Part shown: positions 1-6,357 of the stretch, one piece after another | How positions within the stretch are numbered: the first letter of the stretch is position 1 | Layout: each line of letters opens with the position of its first letter | Translations under genes and position numbers: made by a program | Origin: Bacteroidales bacterium | GTDB lineage: Bacteria; Bacteroidota; Bacteroidia; Bacteroidales; Muribaculaceae | Assembly: GCA_900752535.1 (NCBI GenBank) | Contig: CAADVV010000368.1 | Span: 1-8,597, forward strand | Length of the DNA stretch: 8,597 nt | Reading direction: 5' to 3' | The notes under the pieces: model-generated | Told to the model about the DNA's origin: nothing | The model's database searches: none | The model's input: only the letters and a program-made list of their open reading frames with translations

Positions 1-1
1 G

Positions 2-55
2 AGATGCCCGGCCCCCCGCCCGGCCGGGGAGATGAGGGGGGAGGTCGAGCCATGA
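2..55 (+). CDS. Possible 3' end of an upstream gene (partial)
   Basis: Reading from base 2, this frame stays open and ends at a TGA at 53-55 that overlaps the ATG of the next gene as ATGA, the usual layout of translationally coupled genes. The visible tail reads RCPAPRPAGEMRGEVEP. With so few codons the family cannot be identified. From memory of Bacteroidales gene order, a MtaB-type tRNA methylthiotransferase often precedes this acyltransferase/glycosyltransferase pair, and its TRAM-domain end could look like EMRGEV, but this is inference only. A second frame, from base 3, stops at 33-35 and could equally be the true upstream tail. The first 30 bases are very rich in C and G and include the palindrome CCCGGCCGGG at 19-28. 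Confidence 0.33.
   Translation, partial: RCPAPRPAGEMRGEVEP
40..44 (+). promoter_or_regulatory. Shine-Dalgarno-like GGAGG that sets the acyltransferase start
   Basis: GGAGG lies 7 nt upstream of the ATG at 52, which is textbook spacing. It supports ATG 52 over the in-frame ATG at position 4, whose extra 16 residues (rich in Pro and Gly) do not resemble the family. Strong SD motifs are uncommon in Bacteroidota, so this may instead be chance within a G-rich tail of the upstream gene. Confidence 0.45.
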
Positions 56-951
56 AGAATGTCGGTGCCGCACTCGGACGCGTCGCCCTGAACGGAGCTG
101 CACTGCTGCCATTTTGGGTGCTTTACGGGATTTCCGACATCATATTCCTACTGGCATATTATGTCGTCAGATATCGTCGTAGTCTTGTCAGGTCCAATCT
201 CGCGGCTTGTTTCCCTGAGAAAAGCGACACCGAGCGTCGACATATCGAACGCCGTTTCTACCGGAGCCTCGGTGACTATGCTGTCGAGACACTGAAAATT
301 GCCCGCATGAGCGACAAGATAATGCGGCGCCATCTGACGTTCGAGAACATCTCGGAGATTGACGACGCCTTGGACCGAGGCCGCTCCGTAGCGGCATATT
401 TCAGCCACTGCGGACAGTGGGAATGGGTGACGTCGATAACACTGTGGTCGTCACATGGCCGCGATCCGCAGACCGACTTCTGCCAGGTCTATCGTCCGTT
501 GCGCAACAAGTTCTTCGACAAATTTTTCCTAAGACTACGCTCTCACTTCGGATCATTCTCACTCAAAAAACGTGAGGTAGCCCGTGATCTGCTGAAAATC
601 AAACATGCGGGCCGATACTCAGTAACCGGTTTCATGTCAGACCAGAAGCCGAGCCACCTCGACCCCGTTTATGTCATCAAATTTCTCGGTCGACCGACGC
701 CCGTCATAACCGGCACCGAACAGCTCGCGCGCCGCATGGATATGACCGTGGTCTATCTCGATATGTTCAAGGAGCGTCGCGGCCACTACCGCGTCGTGGT
801 CAGGAAACTGAGCGACAATCCGTCATCTCTGCCCGAGCACGATCTGACAAAGCGCTACTTCGCTATGCTCGAGGAGACCATACGCCGCAATCCAGCCATA
901 TGGCTCTGGACCCATAACCGTTGGAAAAATCACGTAACCCTCAATGAATAA
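52..951 (+). CDS. LpxL/HtrB-family lysophospholipid (lipid A) acyltransferase
   Basis: Predicted inner-membrane acyltransferase of the LpxL/HtrB family (299 aa), which transfers a secondary acyl chain to a lipid A precursor or a related lipid. Residues about 12-39 form a hydrophobic N-terminal segment followed by the basic YRR, as is typical of membrane-anchored members. The catalytic H-x4-E motif is visible as SHCGQWEW (His119, Glu124), and a family-type DQ follows at Asp197-Gln198 in MSDQKPS. Other family landmarks are NLAACFPEKS near residue 50 and a C-terminal IWLWTHNRWK. The length is normal for the family. The start at 52 is chosen because of the GGAGG upstream and because the protein then begins MKNVGAALG directly before the membrane segment. 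The last 8 nt overlap the glycosyltransferase gene, suggesting coupled translation and a shared envelope role. The exact acceptor and acyl donor cannot be read from the sequence, so no gene symbol is given. Confidence 0.9.
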   Translation: MKNVGAALGRVALNGAALLPFWVLYGISDIIFLLAYYVVRYRRSLVRSNLAACFPEKSDTERRHIERRFYRSLGDYAVETLKIARMSDKIMRRHLTFENISEIDDALDRGRSVAAYFSHCGQWEWVTSITLWSSHGRDPQTDFCQVYRPLRNKFFDKFFLRLRSHFGSFSLKKREVARDLLKIKHAGRYSVTGFMSDQKPSHLDPVYVIKFLGRPTPVITGTEQLARRMDMTVVYLDMFKERRGHYRVVVRKLSDNPSSLPEHDLTKRYFAMLEETIRRNPAIWLWTHNRWKNHVTLNE

Positions 952-1933
952 ACCCGTCAGCGTCATCATACTCAACTGGAACGGCGAGAAGCTGCTCCGC
1001 GAATATCTACCGTCAGTCATCAAATATACTCCGTCAGACATAGCCGATGTCATCGTGGCCGACAACGGCTCTACCGACTCGTCTCTTGTGGTCCTTCGCC
1101 GCGAATTTCCGACGGTCAATGTGATGAAGTTTGAAAAAAATCTTGGTTTCGCTGCGGGCTACAACCGCGCCATAGACGAGACGCGATATGAATACACCGT
1201 CCTTCTCAACAGCGACGTCGCGGTCAAAGATGACTGGCTCACTCCGCTCTACAGGTTCATGGAGACCCATCCAGATGTCGGCGCCTGTCAGCCGAAAATC
1301 CTATCATATCGACAGCCGTCAATGTTTGAGTATGCCGGCGCCGCCGGAGGTTTTCTCGACCGCAACGGCTACCCGTATTGCCGTGGACGTCTCTTCACCA
1401 CCGTTGAAGAAGACCACGGCCAATATGATGACACGCTCGATGTCGACTGGGCCAGCGGAGCCTGTCTAATGGTACGCTCCGACGCATATCTCGACGCCGG
1501 AGGCCTCGACGCATCATTTTTCGCCCACATGGAGGAGATTGACCTCTGCTGGCGTCTGCGCCTTGCTGGCTACCGTGTCTGCGCCATAGGCGATGCACGC
1601 GTCTATCATCTCGGCGGCGGATCGCTGCCCGCGTCAAATCCGCGAAAGACATATCTGAACTTCCGCAACAACCTGCTGATGCTCGACAAGAATCTGCCCG
1701 AAGCTGACCGCCGAGGCGCGCTTCTGCGTCGTCGTCTGCTCGACACCATGGCATGGGCCAAAATGATCGCCACTCTTGACTGGGAAAATGCCGGGGCAGT
1801 TCTGCATGCTCACCGCGACTTCCGCCGTATGCGCGGAGGCCGTTCTGAGGCGTCTGTAAACAGCCTCAAGAGCCGTCCCAACATCCTGACGGCCTACTAT
1901 CTGAAGGGACGCAGACGCTTTTCCGACCTCTGA
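944..1933 (+). CDS. Family 2 glycosyltransferase (GT-A fold)
   Basis: A 329-aa inverting GT2 glycosyltransferase, probably cytosolic or peripheral on the inner membrane, adding a sugar to a cell-surface glycan or lipid. Visible GT-A features in order are: the nucleotide-binding start SVIILNWNG (residues 6-14), VADNGSTDSS (38-47), NLGFAAGYN (66-74), the metal-binding DXD-equivalent NSD (89-91), an acceptor-region SGACLMVR (171-178), and MEEIDLCWRL (196-205), which carries the presumed catalytic acid/base region. The pattern matches the rhamnosyltransferase/WcaA-like branch of GT2, but sugar and acceptor are not predictable. There is no signal peptide or obvious membrane helix. The C-terminal part (about 225-329) is basic, with a YLNFRNN motif common in this branch. 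ATG 944 lies inside the end of the acyltransferase gene, so the two are probably translated together. The stop codon faces the xseB stop 7 nt away. Confidence 0.92.
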   Translation: MNKPVSVIILNWNGEKLLREYLPSVIKYTPSDIADVIVADNGSTDSSLVVLRREFPTVNVMKFEKNLGFAAGYNRAIDETRYEYTVLLNSDVAVKDDWLTPLYRFMETHPDVGACQPKILSYRQPSMFEYAGAAGGFLDRNGYPYCRGRLFTTVEEDHGQYDDTLDVDWASGACLMVRSDAYLDAGGLDASFFAHMEEIDLCWRLRLAGYRVCAIGDARVYHLGGGSLPASNPRKTYLNFRNNLLMLDKNLPEADRRGALLRRRLLDTMAWAKMIATLDWENAGAVLHAHRDFRRMRGGRSEASVNSLKSRPNILTAYYLKGRRRFSDL

Positions 1934-1940
1934 GGAAGGC

Positions 1941-2165
1941 TCAGGCGGGGTCAAGTCCGGCAAGGACTGCGTTTAGCTCCTCCTCGGTGGCAGTCAGCCG
2001 CGCACGGCATGCCGTAAGCAGCTCGGCTGCCCGTTTGGTGTAGACTGTCAGAGAGTCGACGCTGCATTTATTATTCTGTATGGCTGCAAGAATCTGCTCG
2101 AGTTGTATGACGGCCTCGTCATAAGTCATCGTGTCGACAGGCTTGAATTGTGGTGTCTGCTGCAT
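1941..2165 (-). CDS. xseB: Exonuclease VII small subunit
   Basis: A 74-aa small subunit of exonuclease VII, which with XseA degrades single-stranded DNA to acid-soluble oligonucleotides. The core fits the XseB family: MTYDEAVIQLEQIL (residues 12-25), then SVDSLTVYTKRAAELLTACRA, a two-helix hairpin with the family's Leu-rich heptads and conserved Cys. The normal length is about 60-85 aa. The start at 2165 (MQQTPQF) is preferred because it lies just after the xseA stop, with a 22-nt gap. An internal ATG at 2132 would give a 63-aa protein starting exactly at the conserved MTYDEA, so it is a real alternative. The frame also stays open upstream to 2276, but that part runs through the xseA coding end and has no XseB similarity. 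There is no clear SD. It is the last gene of the minus-strand cluster. Confidence 0.88.
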   Translation of the reverse strand: MQQTPQFKPVDTMTYDEAVIQLEQILAAIQNNKCSVDSLTVYTKRAAELLTACRARLTATEEELNAVLAGLDPA

Positions 2166-2187
2166 ATCTGTGTTGTTTCTGAATATC

Positions 2188-3483
2188 TCAGTTAATTGTT
2201 GAAGTAACCGAACCGTTGGCCAGAACCGTCTCCACCACATCGCCGGTGGAGAGCTCAGCAGCGTCGGTGACGGCATGACCGTTGATTCGGGTTATGGAAT
2301 AACCGCGACGGAGGGTTGCCTCAGGCGAGAGAGCCTGAAGCAGGCCTTCGTAGCGGTCAAGACGCTCGCGCAGATAGCGGAACGTACCGGCCAGAGCCAC
2401 ACGCAACATCTCGGCTTGCGAATCGAGACGCGTCTTCTCGGCACTGATACGACCCGAAAGAGCCGACAGGCGCGCCGTCATTGTCTCGAGACGCTGACGT
2501 CGGCTCTCGAGAGCCTGGACAGGCGCTATGCGAGTCATGGTCGCGCAATAGTCGAGACGCTGGCGCTCGCCGCTGATGCGTTCTGAGGCCGCACGTACAA
2601 TCTCAAGCGACAGGTCGCGCAACATATCAAGTTGCTCCACACCGTGTGAAATAAGCCACTCGGCCGCGGCCGTGGGCGTTTTGACACGCATGTTGGCCAC
2701 CCAGTCGAGCACGGTTATGTCGCGTTCATGGCCGATACCGATAATGACAGGCAGCGGATACATGGCTACAGCTGCTGCAAGATCATAGTTGTCGAAAGCC
2801 GCGAGGTCGCTTGACGAACCGCCACCGCGTATGATGACTACGCAGTCCCATTCGTCGCTGTCAGAAGCCACGGCTCCGAGAGCATCTATGACCGACGCCG
2901 CTGTGTTCTGTCCCTGCATTGCGGCGGGAAACAGTTTGGTGGTGAAACGCAAATGGCGTCTGTTGGTCAGAAGCTGATGGCGAAAATCTCCATATCCGGC
3001 CGCTGTCGACGCCGAGATAATGGCGACGCGGTTGGCCATACGCGGCCACGGCAGGTTACGGTTCTGATCCAAAATGCCCTCGCGTGTCAGCCGGTCTATG
3101 ATTTCGCGACGCCGACGCTCTACGTCACCCAAAGTGTAGCTCGGGTCAATGTCGCTGATTATAAGCGAGAAGCCATATTGCGCGCTATACTGGGGTGACA
3201 CAAGCACCATCACCTTCATGTCGCCAGCGAGTTCATGTCCGGTTGCCTGATAGAATTTGTTAAGTATCAGCCGCGCCGACGAGGCCCAGATAATACCTTT
3301 GGCGCGTGCCAAAAATTCACCGCGATCGTTCTTCTCCACCAGCTCCATATAGCAGTGACCACGCGAGATGTGAAAATCACTGAGCTGACAGGTCACCCAC
3401 GTCAGGCGCGGGACGTCACGCACAATTGCATCAGAGACGCATCTCAGAAGCGCCGGCAGCGTCATTGTCGGAGCGCCGCTCAT
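2188..3483 (-). CDS. xseA: Exonuclease VII large subunit
   Basis: A 431-aa catalytic subunit of exonuclease VII, acting on single-stranded DNA in the cytoplasm during repair and recombination. An N-terminal OB-fold nucleic-acid-binding domain (about residues 7-100) carries the hallmark SRGHCYMELVEK (40-51). The catalytic domain (about 115-400) shows IRGGGSSSDLAAFDN (Arg219-Asn232), GIGHERDITVLDWVAN (249-264) and RVKTPTAAAEW (266-276), all signatures of the XseA family. A long helical region (about 280-390), rich in Arg, Glu and Leu, matches the coiled-coil arm that binds XseB subunits. The length is typical of the family. The chosen start shares ATGA with the stop of the DUF3256 gene, a 4-nt overlap suggesting translational coupling. 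A later ATG at codon 7 is less likely. xseB follows after 22 nt, which gives the partner subunit from the same transcript. Confidence 0.96.
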   Translation of the reverse strand: MSGAPTMTLPALLRCVSDAIVRDVPRLTWVTCQLSDFHISRGHCYMELVEKNDRGEFLARAKGIIWASSARLILNKFYQATGHELAGDMKVMVLVSPQYSAQYGFSLIISDIDPSYTLGDVERRRREIIDRLTREGILDQNRNLPWPRMANRVAIISASTAAGYGDFRHQLLTNRRHLRFTTKLFPAAMQGQNTAASVIDALGAVASDSDEWDCVVIIRGGGSSSDLAAFDNYDLAAAVAMYPLPVIIGIGHERDITVLDWVANMRVKTPTAAAEWLISHGVEQLDMLRDLSLEIVRAASERISGERQRLDYCATMTRIAPVQALESRRQRLETMTARLSALSGRISAEKTRLDSQAEMLRVALAGTFRYLRERLDRYEGLLQALSPEATLRRGYSITRINGHAVTDAAELSTGDVVETVLANGSVTSTIN

Positions 3484-4103
3484 TTCGCCGGAACAAATTT
3501 AGATCCGTTCCAGACATAGACAATCTTAGACTTCATCAGCGGAGAGACCATCTCATAAATGTCGTCTGAAAGAAATGTCTTCAGATTGTTTGAGAGAGTG
3601 AGCGTCTTTTCGGCAGGATTGTATTTGTATTCCGTCACCATGAAGGGAACAACCATTTCAACCTCAGCCTGTCGCGAAGGGTCAGTCATCCAGTCGCGCA
3701 AGGCAGGCGCCTTGAACAGGTTGTCACACTGACGCCAGTCGCTGTCATAGATAGCAAGCCGGCTGTCGCGCGCAGGCATAGAGACAGTTGTCACGATACC
3801 TGTCATGGGACCCTTTTTGCCGTCGAGCAAAAAGAACTGGACATCGGAAGCGTCGCTCATCTTGACCTCAATCATGCCGGGGTCGAGACGCGTGATGCGC
3901 GAGTAGCCGCCGAGATTATTCTGCGACTCGTTTGTCATATTGGCTTTAAAATAGTCAATCATGTCGAGGCGCGTGTTGGTGTCAAGAAGCGGAAAAATAC
4001 GCTGCGGAGCCGATGTGAACATTCCGGTTATCTCATCGTCTGCCGAGGCGGTCATCGTCGTCACAGCTAATGCCAGAGTTGTTATTATTGCAGTCAGTTT
4101 CAT
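3480..4103 (-). CDS. Secreted DUF3256-family protein of unknown function
   Basis: A 207-aa exported protein. Residues 1-22 form a signal peptide: a short basic start (MK), a hydrophobic core TAIITTLALAVTTM, and a likely signal peptidase I site around ASA-DD. There is no Cys after the core, so it is not a lipoprotein. The mature part resembles the DUF3256 family of Bacteroidota: an FPLLDTNTRLDMIDYF block (residues 37-52), a NNLGGYSRI block near 62-70, a middle segment with VSMPARDSRLAIYDSDW (about 107-123), and a C-terminal YVWNGSKFVPAK. No catalytic motif is visible and I do not assign a function. The start at 4103 is supported by the signal peptide beginning there and by the 24-nt gap from the helicase stop. 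The end overlaps the xseA start by 4 nt. Its place inside an RNA/DNA nuclease cluster is unexpected for a periplasmic or surface protein. Family assignment is from recognised sequence pattern only. Confidence 0.85.
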   Translation of the reverse strand: MKLTAIITTLALAVTTMTASADDEITGMFTSAPQRIFPLLDTNTRLDMIDYFKANMTNESQNNLGGYSRITRLDPGMIEVKMSDASDVQFFLLDGKKGPMTGIVTTVSMPARDSRLAIYDSDWRQCDNLFKAPALRDWMTDPSRQAEVEMVVPFMVTEYKYNPAEKTLTLSNNLKTFLSDDIYEMVSPLMKSKIVYVWNGSKFVPAK

Positions 4104-4127
4104 AGATTTGGAGGTATTGGATAGCGG

Positions 4128-5945
4128 TTAATTTCTTTTCTTACGGGGGCCGGAACGACGGGGCGCCGACTGTGTCTGACGCGACTTCTTGCGGAAGAAG
4201 TCGGCCACTGTTTCCTGTTCTCCACCGTCGATATATCCTGGTTCATCATCATTTTTACGGTTACGGCGACGCGACGAGCGGGCATAGTCCTTGTCGGGCT
4301 GAGCCTCTTCAGCATAAACGCGTTTGCCGTAAAACTCGGCATTTTTCAGGCCACCGACAACGCGACGCGCGGCGTCCTTCTCCACGTCAAAAAGCGAGTA
4401 ATTAGGGAAAAGGTCAATGCGGCCCACATCCACACGCTTGCCCTGTACAGTGCGGTTGAGCATATCAATCAGGTTGCCGGCAAAGAATGCGTCGGCTTTG
4501 CCCAGATTGACATAGATGCGCGACATTCCCTCCTCAGCCGTTCGGCGGTCTTTTTCGCGGAGATCGCGCGGACGCTCGTTCCTCGGTTTGCGCTCTTTCG
4601 AGGGTTTCTCGTCGATAAAGTCGATGTTGGGCGCATCTTTATAATAATCAAGCAGGCGGTTGAATTCGAGCGAGACCACGCGTTTGAGCAGGTCTTCGGC
4701 CGACAGCCAGCCAAGTTTGCGGGCTACGCCTGGGATATATTTCTCAATCTGGGCGTCGTCGACTTCAACACGTTCGATACGGTCTGCCAGATTGTAGAGC
4801 TGTTTCTCGATGATATGCTCGGGTGTAGGCACTTCGCGTCGCTCGAATTTCTTTCCGATAATGCGTTCAATCTCGCGCAGACGCCCTTTTTCGCGCGAAT
4901 GAATGATGGCAATGGATACTCCGGTCTTCCCGGCGCGTCCTGTTCGTCCGGAACGATGGGTATAGACTGCGGCATCGTCAGGGAGGCCATAGTTGATGAC
5001 ATGGGTCAGGTCGTCGACATCGAGCCCGCGCGCGGCCACATCGGTAGCCACAAGCAGGGATATGACACGATCGCGAAACTTCTTCATCACGATGTCGCGC
5101 TGCTGCTGGGAGAGGTCGCCGTGAAGCGCGTCGGCGTTATAGCCGTCGGCAATCAGTTTATCGGCAATCTCCTGAGTGTCGCGGCGCGTGCGACAGAAAA
5201 TGATGGCGTAAATATTGGGATTGTTGTCGGCCACACGCTTGAGAGCAAGATATTTGTCGCGTGCGTTGACCATATAGTAAATATGGCGCACGTTTTCAGC
5301 TCCCTCGTTGCGTGTCCCGATTACAAACTCCTTGTAATCGCGCATATAGTTCTTAGCAATCTTAGCGATGTCGGCCGGCATCGTCGCCGAGAACATCAGC
5401 ATACGCCGTTCTTCTGGCACATGGCTCAGAATCTCCTCGATAGAGTCGAGAAAGCCCATATTGAGCATTTCGTCGGCTTCGTCGAGAATGACTGTATGGA
5501 CATCGTCGAGCCGGGCCACACCGCGCTTGATAAGGTCGAGCAGCCGTCCGGGAGTCGCCACGATTATCTGTACGCCCTGACGCAGCGCACGAATCTGACT
5601 CTCAATACTCGAGCCTCCATAGACCGGGAGCGTCTTTATTTCAGGCATATATTTGGAGAAATCGGCCAAATCGGAACCGATTTGCAGACACAACTCGCGC
5701 GTAGGCGCCAAAATGAGAGCCTGAGGTTTCTCAAGTGACGGGTCTATGCGCTGGAGCACGGGAAGTCCAAAAGCGGCGGTTTTGCCTGTGCCGGTCTGTG
5801 CCAGAGCGACGACATCACTGCCGTCGTCGCCAAGCAGATGGGGTATAACAGCCTCCTGAACAGGCATAGGACGCTCAAAACCAAGCTCCTCTACGGCGTG
5901 TCTGAGCGGTTCGCTGACGCCGAGTTCTTCAAATGTCTTTTCCAT
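4128..5945 (-). CDS. deaD: DEAD-box RNA helicase, DeaD/CsdA-like, with DbpA-type RNA-binding domain
   Basis: A 605-aa ATP-dependent RNA helicase, expected to unwind structured RNA in ribosome assembly, cold adaptation or mRNA decay. All DEAD-box motifs are present: Q motif (Phe5 and PMPVQ, 26-30), motif I AQTGTGKT (49-56), Ia APTREL, Ib TPGRLL, motif II DEAD (155-158), motif III SAT (186-188), motif IV IIFCRT, motif V ATDVAARGLD, and motif VI HRSGRTGRAG (330-339). After a charged linker (about 445-472, rich in Lys, Arg and Glu), residues about 474-546 form a DbpA-like RNA-binding domain (MSRIYVNLGKADAFF to GKRVYAEEA). A basic disordered tail ends RRSGPRKKRN. This layout matches DeaD/CsdA more than RhlE or SrmB. 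The ATG at 5945 is preceded by an A-rich leader (AAAATAAGAAAAACATA), typical of Bacteroidota starts. The folB stop is 10 nt upstream. The symbol is a family-level assignment. Confidence 0.95.
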   Translation of the reverse strand: MEKTFEELGVSEPLRHAVEELGFERPMPVQEAVIPHLLGDDGSDVVALAQTGTGKTAAFGLPVLQRIDPSLEKPQALILAPTRELCLQIGSDLADFSKYMPEIKTLPVYGGSSIESQIRALRQGVQIIVATPGRLLDLIKRGVARLDDVHTVILDEADEMLNMGFLDSIEEILSHVPEERRMLMFSATMPADIAKIAKNYMRDYKEFVIGTRNEGAENVRHIYYMVNARDKYLALKRVADNNPNIYAIIFCRTRRDTQEIADKLIADGYNADALHGDLSQQQRDIVMKKFRDRVISLLVATDVAARGLDVDDLTHVINYGLPDDAAVYTHRSGRTGRAGKTGVSIAIIHSREKGRLREIERIIGKKFERREVPTPEHIIEKQLYNLADRIERVEVDDAQIEKYIPGVARKLGWLSAEDLLKRVVSLEFNRLLDYYKDAPNIDFIDEKPSKERKPRNERPRDLREKDRRTAEEGMSRIYVNLGKADAFFAGNLIDMLNRTVQGKRVDVGRIDLFPNYSLFDVEKDAARRVVGGLKNAEFYGKRVYAEEAQPDKDYARSSRRRNRKNDDEPGYIDGGEQETVADFFRKKSRQTQSAPRRSGPRKKRN

Positions 5946-5955
5946 TATGTTTTTC

Positions 5956-6345
5956 TTATTTTCTGTCTTTTGAGAGGGTCAGGGTAGCTGAGCACGACCG
6001 GAGAGATGTCCCTTCTATCGGAGGTGTCAGCTTAGCAACGGTCACAGTGGCCGACGTGACAGCGTCAAAACCGTCGCGCAGACGGGTGGCTATGCGCCAG
6101 CAGACGTGCTCGAGAAGACAGGTGTCTACGGCCATCTCCTCCTTAACTACGCCGACTATATCGGCGTAGCTCACCGTCGAACCGAGGCTGTCACGCATAT
6201 AAGCATCAGGACCGACATCAGCCATGACGCTCACAGACACCTCAAAGTCATTGCCAATGAGGCGCTCCTGCGCCATCACGCCGTGACGGGCATGTAAACG
6301 CATACGGTCAACACGAATCTCGAAATCAAGCGATGCTCCATTCAT
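5956..6345 (-). CDS. folB: Dihydroneopterin aldolase
   Basis: A 129-aa cytosolic enzyme of tetrahydrofolate synthesis that converts 7,8-dihydroneopterin to 6-hydroxymethyl-7,8-dihydropterin and glycolaldehyde. The family pattern is clear: ARHGVMAQERLIGNDFEV (residues 19-36) with the conserved Glu27 and Gly31, VSYADIVGVV (58-67), the pterin-binding LLEH (Glu79), and VAKLTPPIEG (103-112) with the putative catalytic Lys105. The length is close to the usual 115-130 aa. The start at 6345 gives a slightly long N-terminus (MNGASLDFEIRVDRM). A second ATG at codon 15 would remove the first beta-strand and is therefore unlikely. The leader is AT-rich with no SD. The gene sits 12 nt after the rnr stop and 10 nt before the helicase start, so it is probably co-transcribed with both. 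No other folate gene is present in the window. Confidence 0.94.
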   Translation of the reverse strand: MNGASLDFEIRVDRMRLHARHGVMAQERLIGNDFEVSVSVMADVGPDAYMRDSLGSTVSYADIVGVVKEEMAVDTCLLEHVCWRIATRLRDGFDAVTSATVTVAKLTPPIEGTSLRSCSATLTLSKDRK

Positions 6346-6357
6346 ATTTGCCGAGTA

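Noticed and set aside
19..28. Palindrome CCCGGCCGGG as a possible terminator or operator
   Set aside because: It has no loop and no following T-run, and it lies in a C/G-rich stretch that is probably coding, so chance explains it.
4..51. Extended N-terminus of the acyltransferase from the ATG at position 4
   Set aside because: The 16 extra residues are Pro/Gly/Arg-rich, do not resemble the family, and ATG 52 has a well-placed GGAGG.
1395..1963. Minus-strand frames of 109 and 119 codons opposite the glycosyltransferase
   Set aside because: They are antisense to a well-supported GT2 gene, Arg-rich from codon bias, and overlap each other in different frames.
2275..3519. Several plus-strand open frames of 62-103 codons opposite xseA
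   Set aside because: All are shadows of the xseA coding strand, overlap each other, and have no recognisable domains or leaders.
4815..5738. A 307-codon open frame on the plus strand opposite the DEAD-box helicase gene
   Set aside because: It lies wholly antisense to a clearly real helicase. Its sequence is a mirror of conserved helicase motifs with no domain of its own. Long antisense frames are expected from the C/G-ending codon bias here.
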